Origin: Bryobacteraceae bacterium
GTDB lineage: Bacteria; Acidobacteriota; Terriglobia; Bryobacterales; Bryobacteraceae
DNA: 6,766 bases
Reading direction: 5' to 3'
NCBI GenBank assembly: GCA_025929455.1
Contig: JAICMB010000182.1
Coordinates: forward strand, 1-6,766
Part shown: positions 6,686 to 6,766 of the stretch, one piece after another
Numbering within the stretch: the first letter of the stretch is position 1
Layout: each line of letters begins with the position of its first letter
Made by a program: the position numbers and the translations under genes
Notes under the pieces: generated by a model
The model's database searches: none
Told to the model about the DNA's origin: nothing
What the model saw: only the letters and a program-made list of their open reading frames with translations

Positions 6686-6766
6686 GGAGTGGCCAACCGT
6701 CGAAGCCGGGCATGGGCTACAAGGAACTGGGCGAGACGTATGACAGTTGCAGGGCGTATTATGCGA

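Larger units (their letters stand above)
6429..6766. other. Right-end intergenic region without a convincing complete gene
   Basis: After the terminator I find no recognisable protein. The open frame from the GTG at 6466 to 6669 is mostly a translation of the palindromic repeats (WGRRPRLQ, GAGCQP), the kind of spurious peptide such repeats produce. A weak promoter-like pair, TTGCGC (6435-6440) and TATGCT (6457-6462) with 16 bases between, points right. The last 55 bases are an open frame from ATG 6712 (MGYKELGETYDSCRAYYA) running off the edge, with no strong ribosome binding site and no recognised family. Confidence 0.5.

Overview
The window looks like a piece of an Acidobacteria chromosome, most likely a Solibacter/Bryobacter-type lineage. 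This is an inference. It rests on the high-GC coding style, on a very large orphan Oar-like TonB-dependent receptor with an N-terminal carboxypeptidase-regulatory-like domain (a family greatly expanded in that group), and on GTGGGGCAGG-type palindromic intergenic repeats. No 16S or other taxonomic marker is present.

Layout: (1) Positions 1-588 (+) hold the 3' part of a tandem vicinal-oxygen-chelate (glyoxalase/dioxygenase-fold) protein cut by the left edge. It overlaps by one base a 52-residue, two-helix membrane protein (588-746, +). (2) Convergent to these is a complete ilvD (801-2480, -), dihydroxy-acid dehydratase of valine/isoleucine (and pantothenate) synthesis. (3) A divergent intergenic region of about 290 bp (2481-2772) has two short palindromes and weak promoter-like boxes. 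(4) A 1197-residue TonB-dependent outer-membrane receptor (2773-6366, +) has a clear signal peptide and a C-terminal phenylalanine, and is followed by a strong intrinsic terminator with a TTCG loop (6396-6428). (5) The right end (6429-6766) has no convincing complete gene. It contains two diverged direct copies of a double-hairpin repeat, and a third partial copy in inverted orientation.

The genes do not form an obvious pathway. ilvD is a stand-alone housekeeping gene. The receptor has no SusD, hydrolase or regulator beside it here, so its substrate cannot be inferred. Only the VOC gene and the small membrane protein are arranged as a likely co-translated pair. I see no defence system, CRISPR array, tRNA, rRNA or intact mobile element. 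The most unexplained part is the repeat cluster at the right end; the rest is fairly ordinary.
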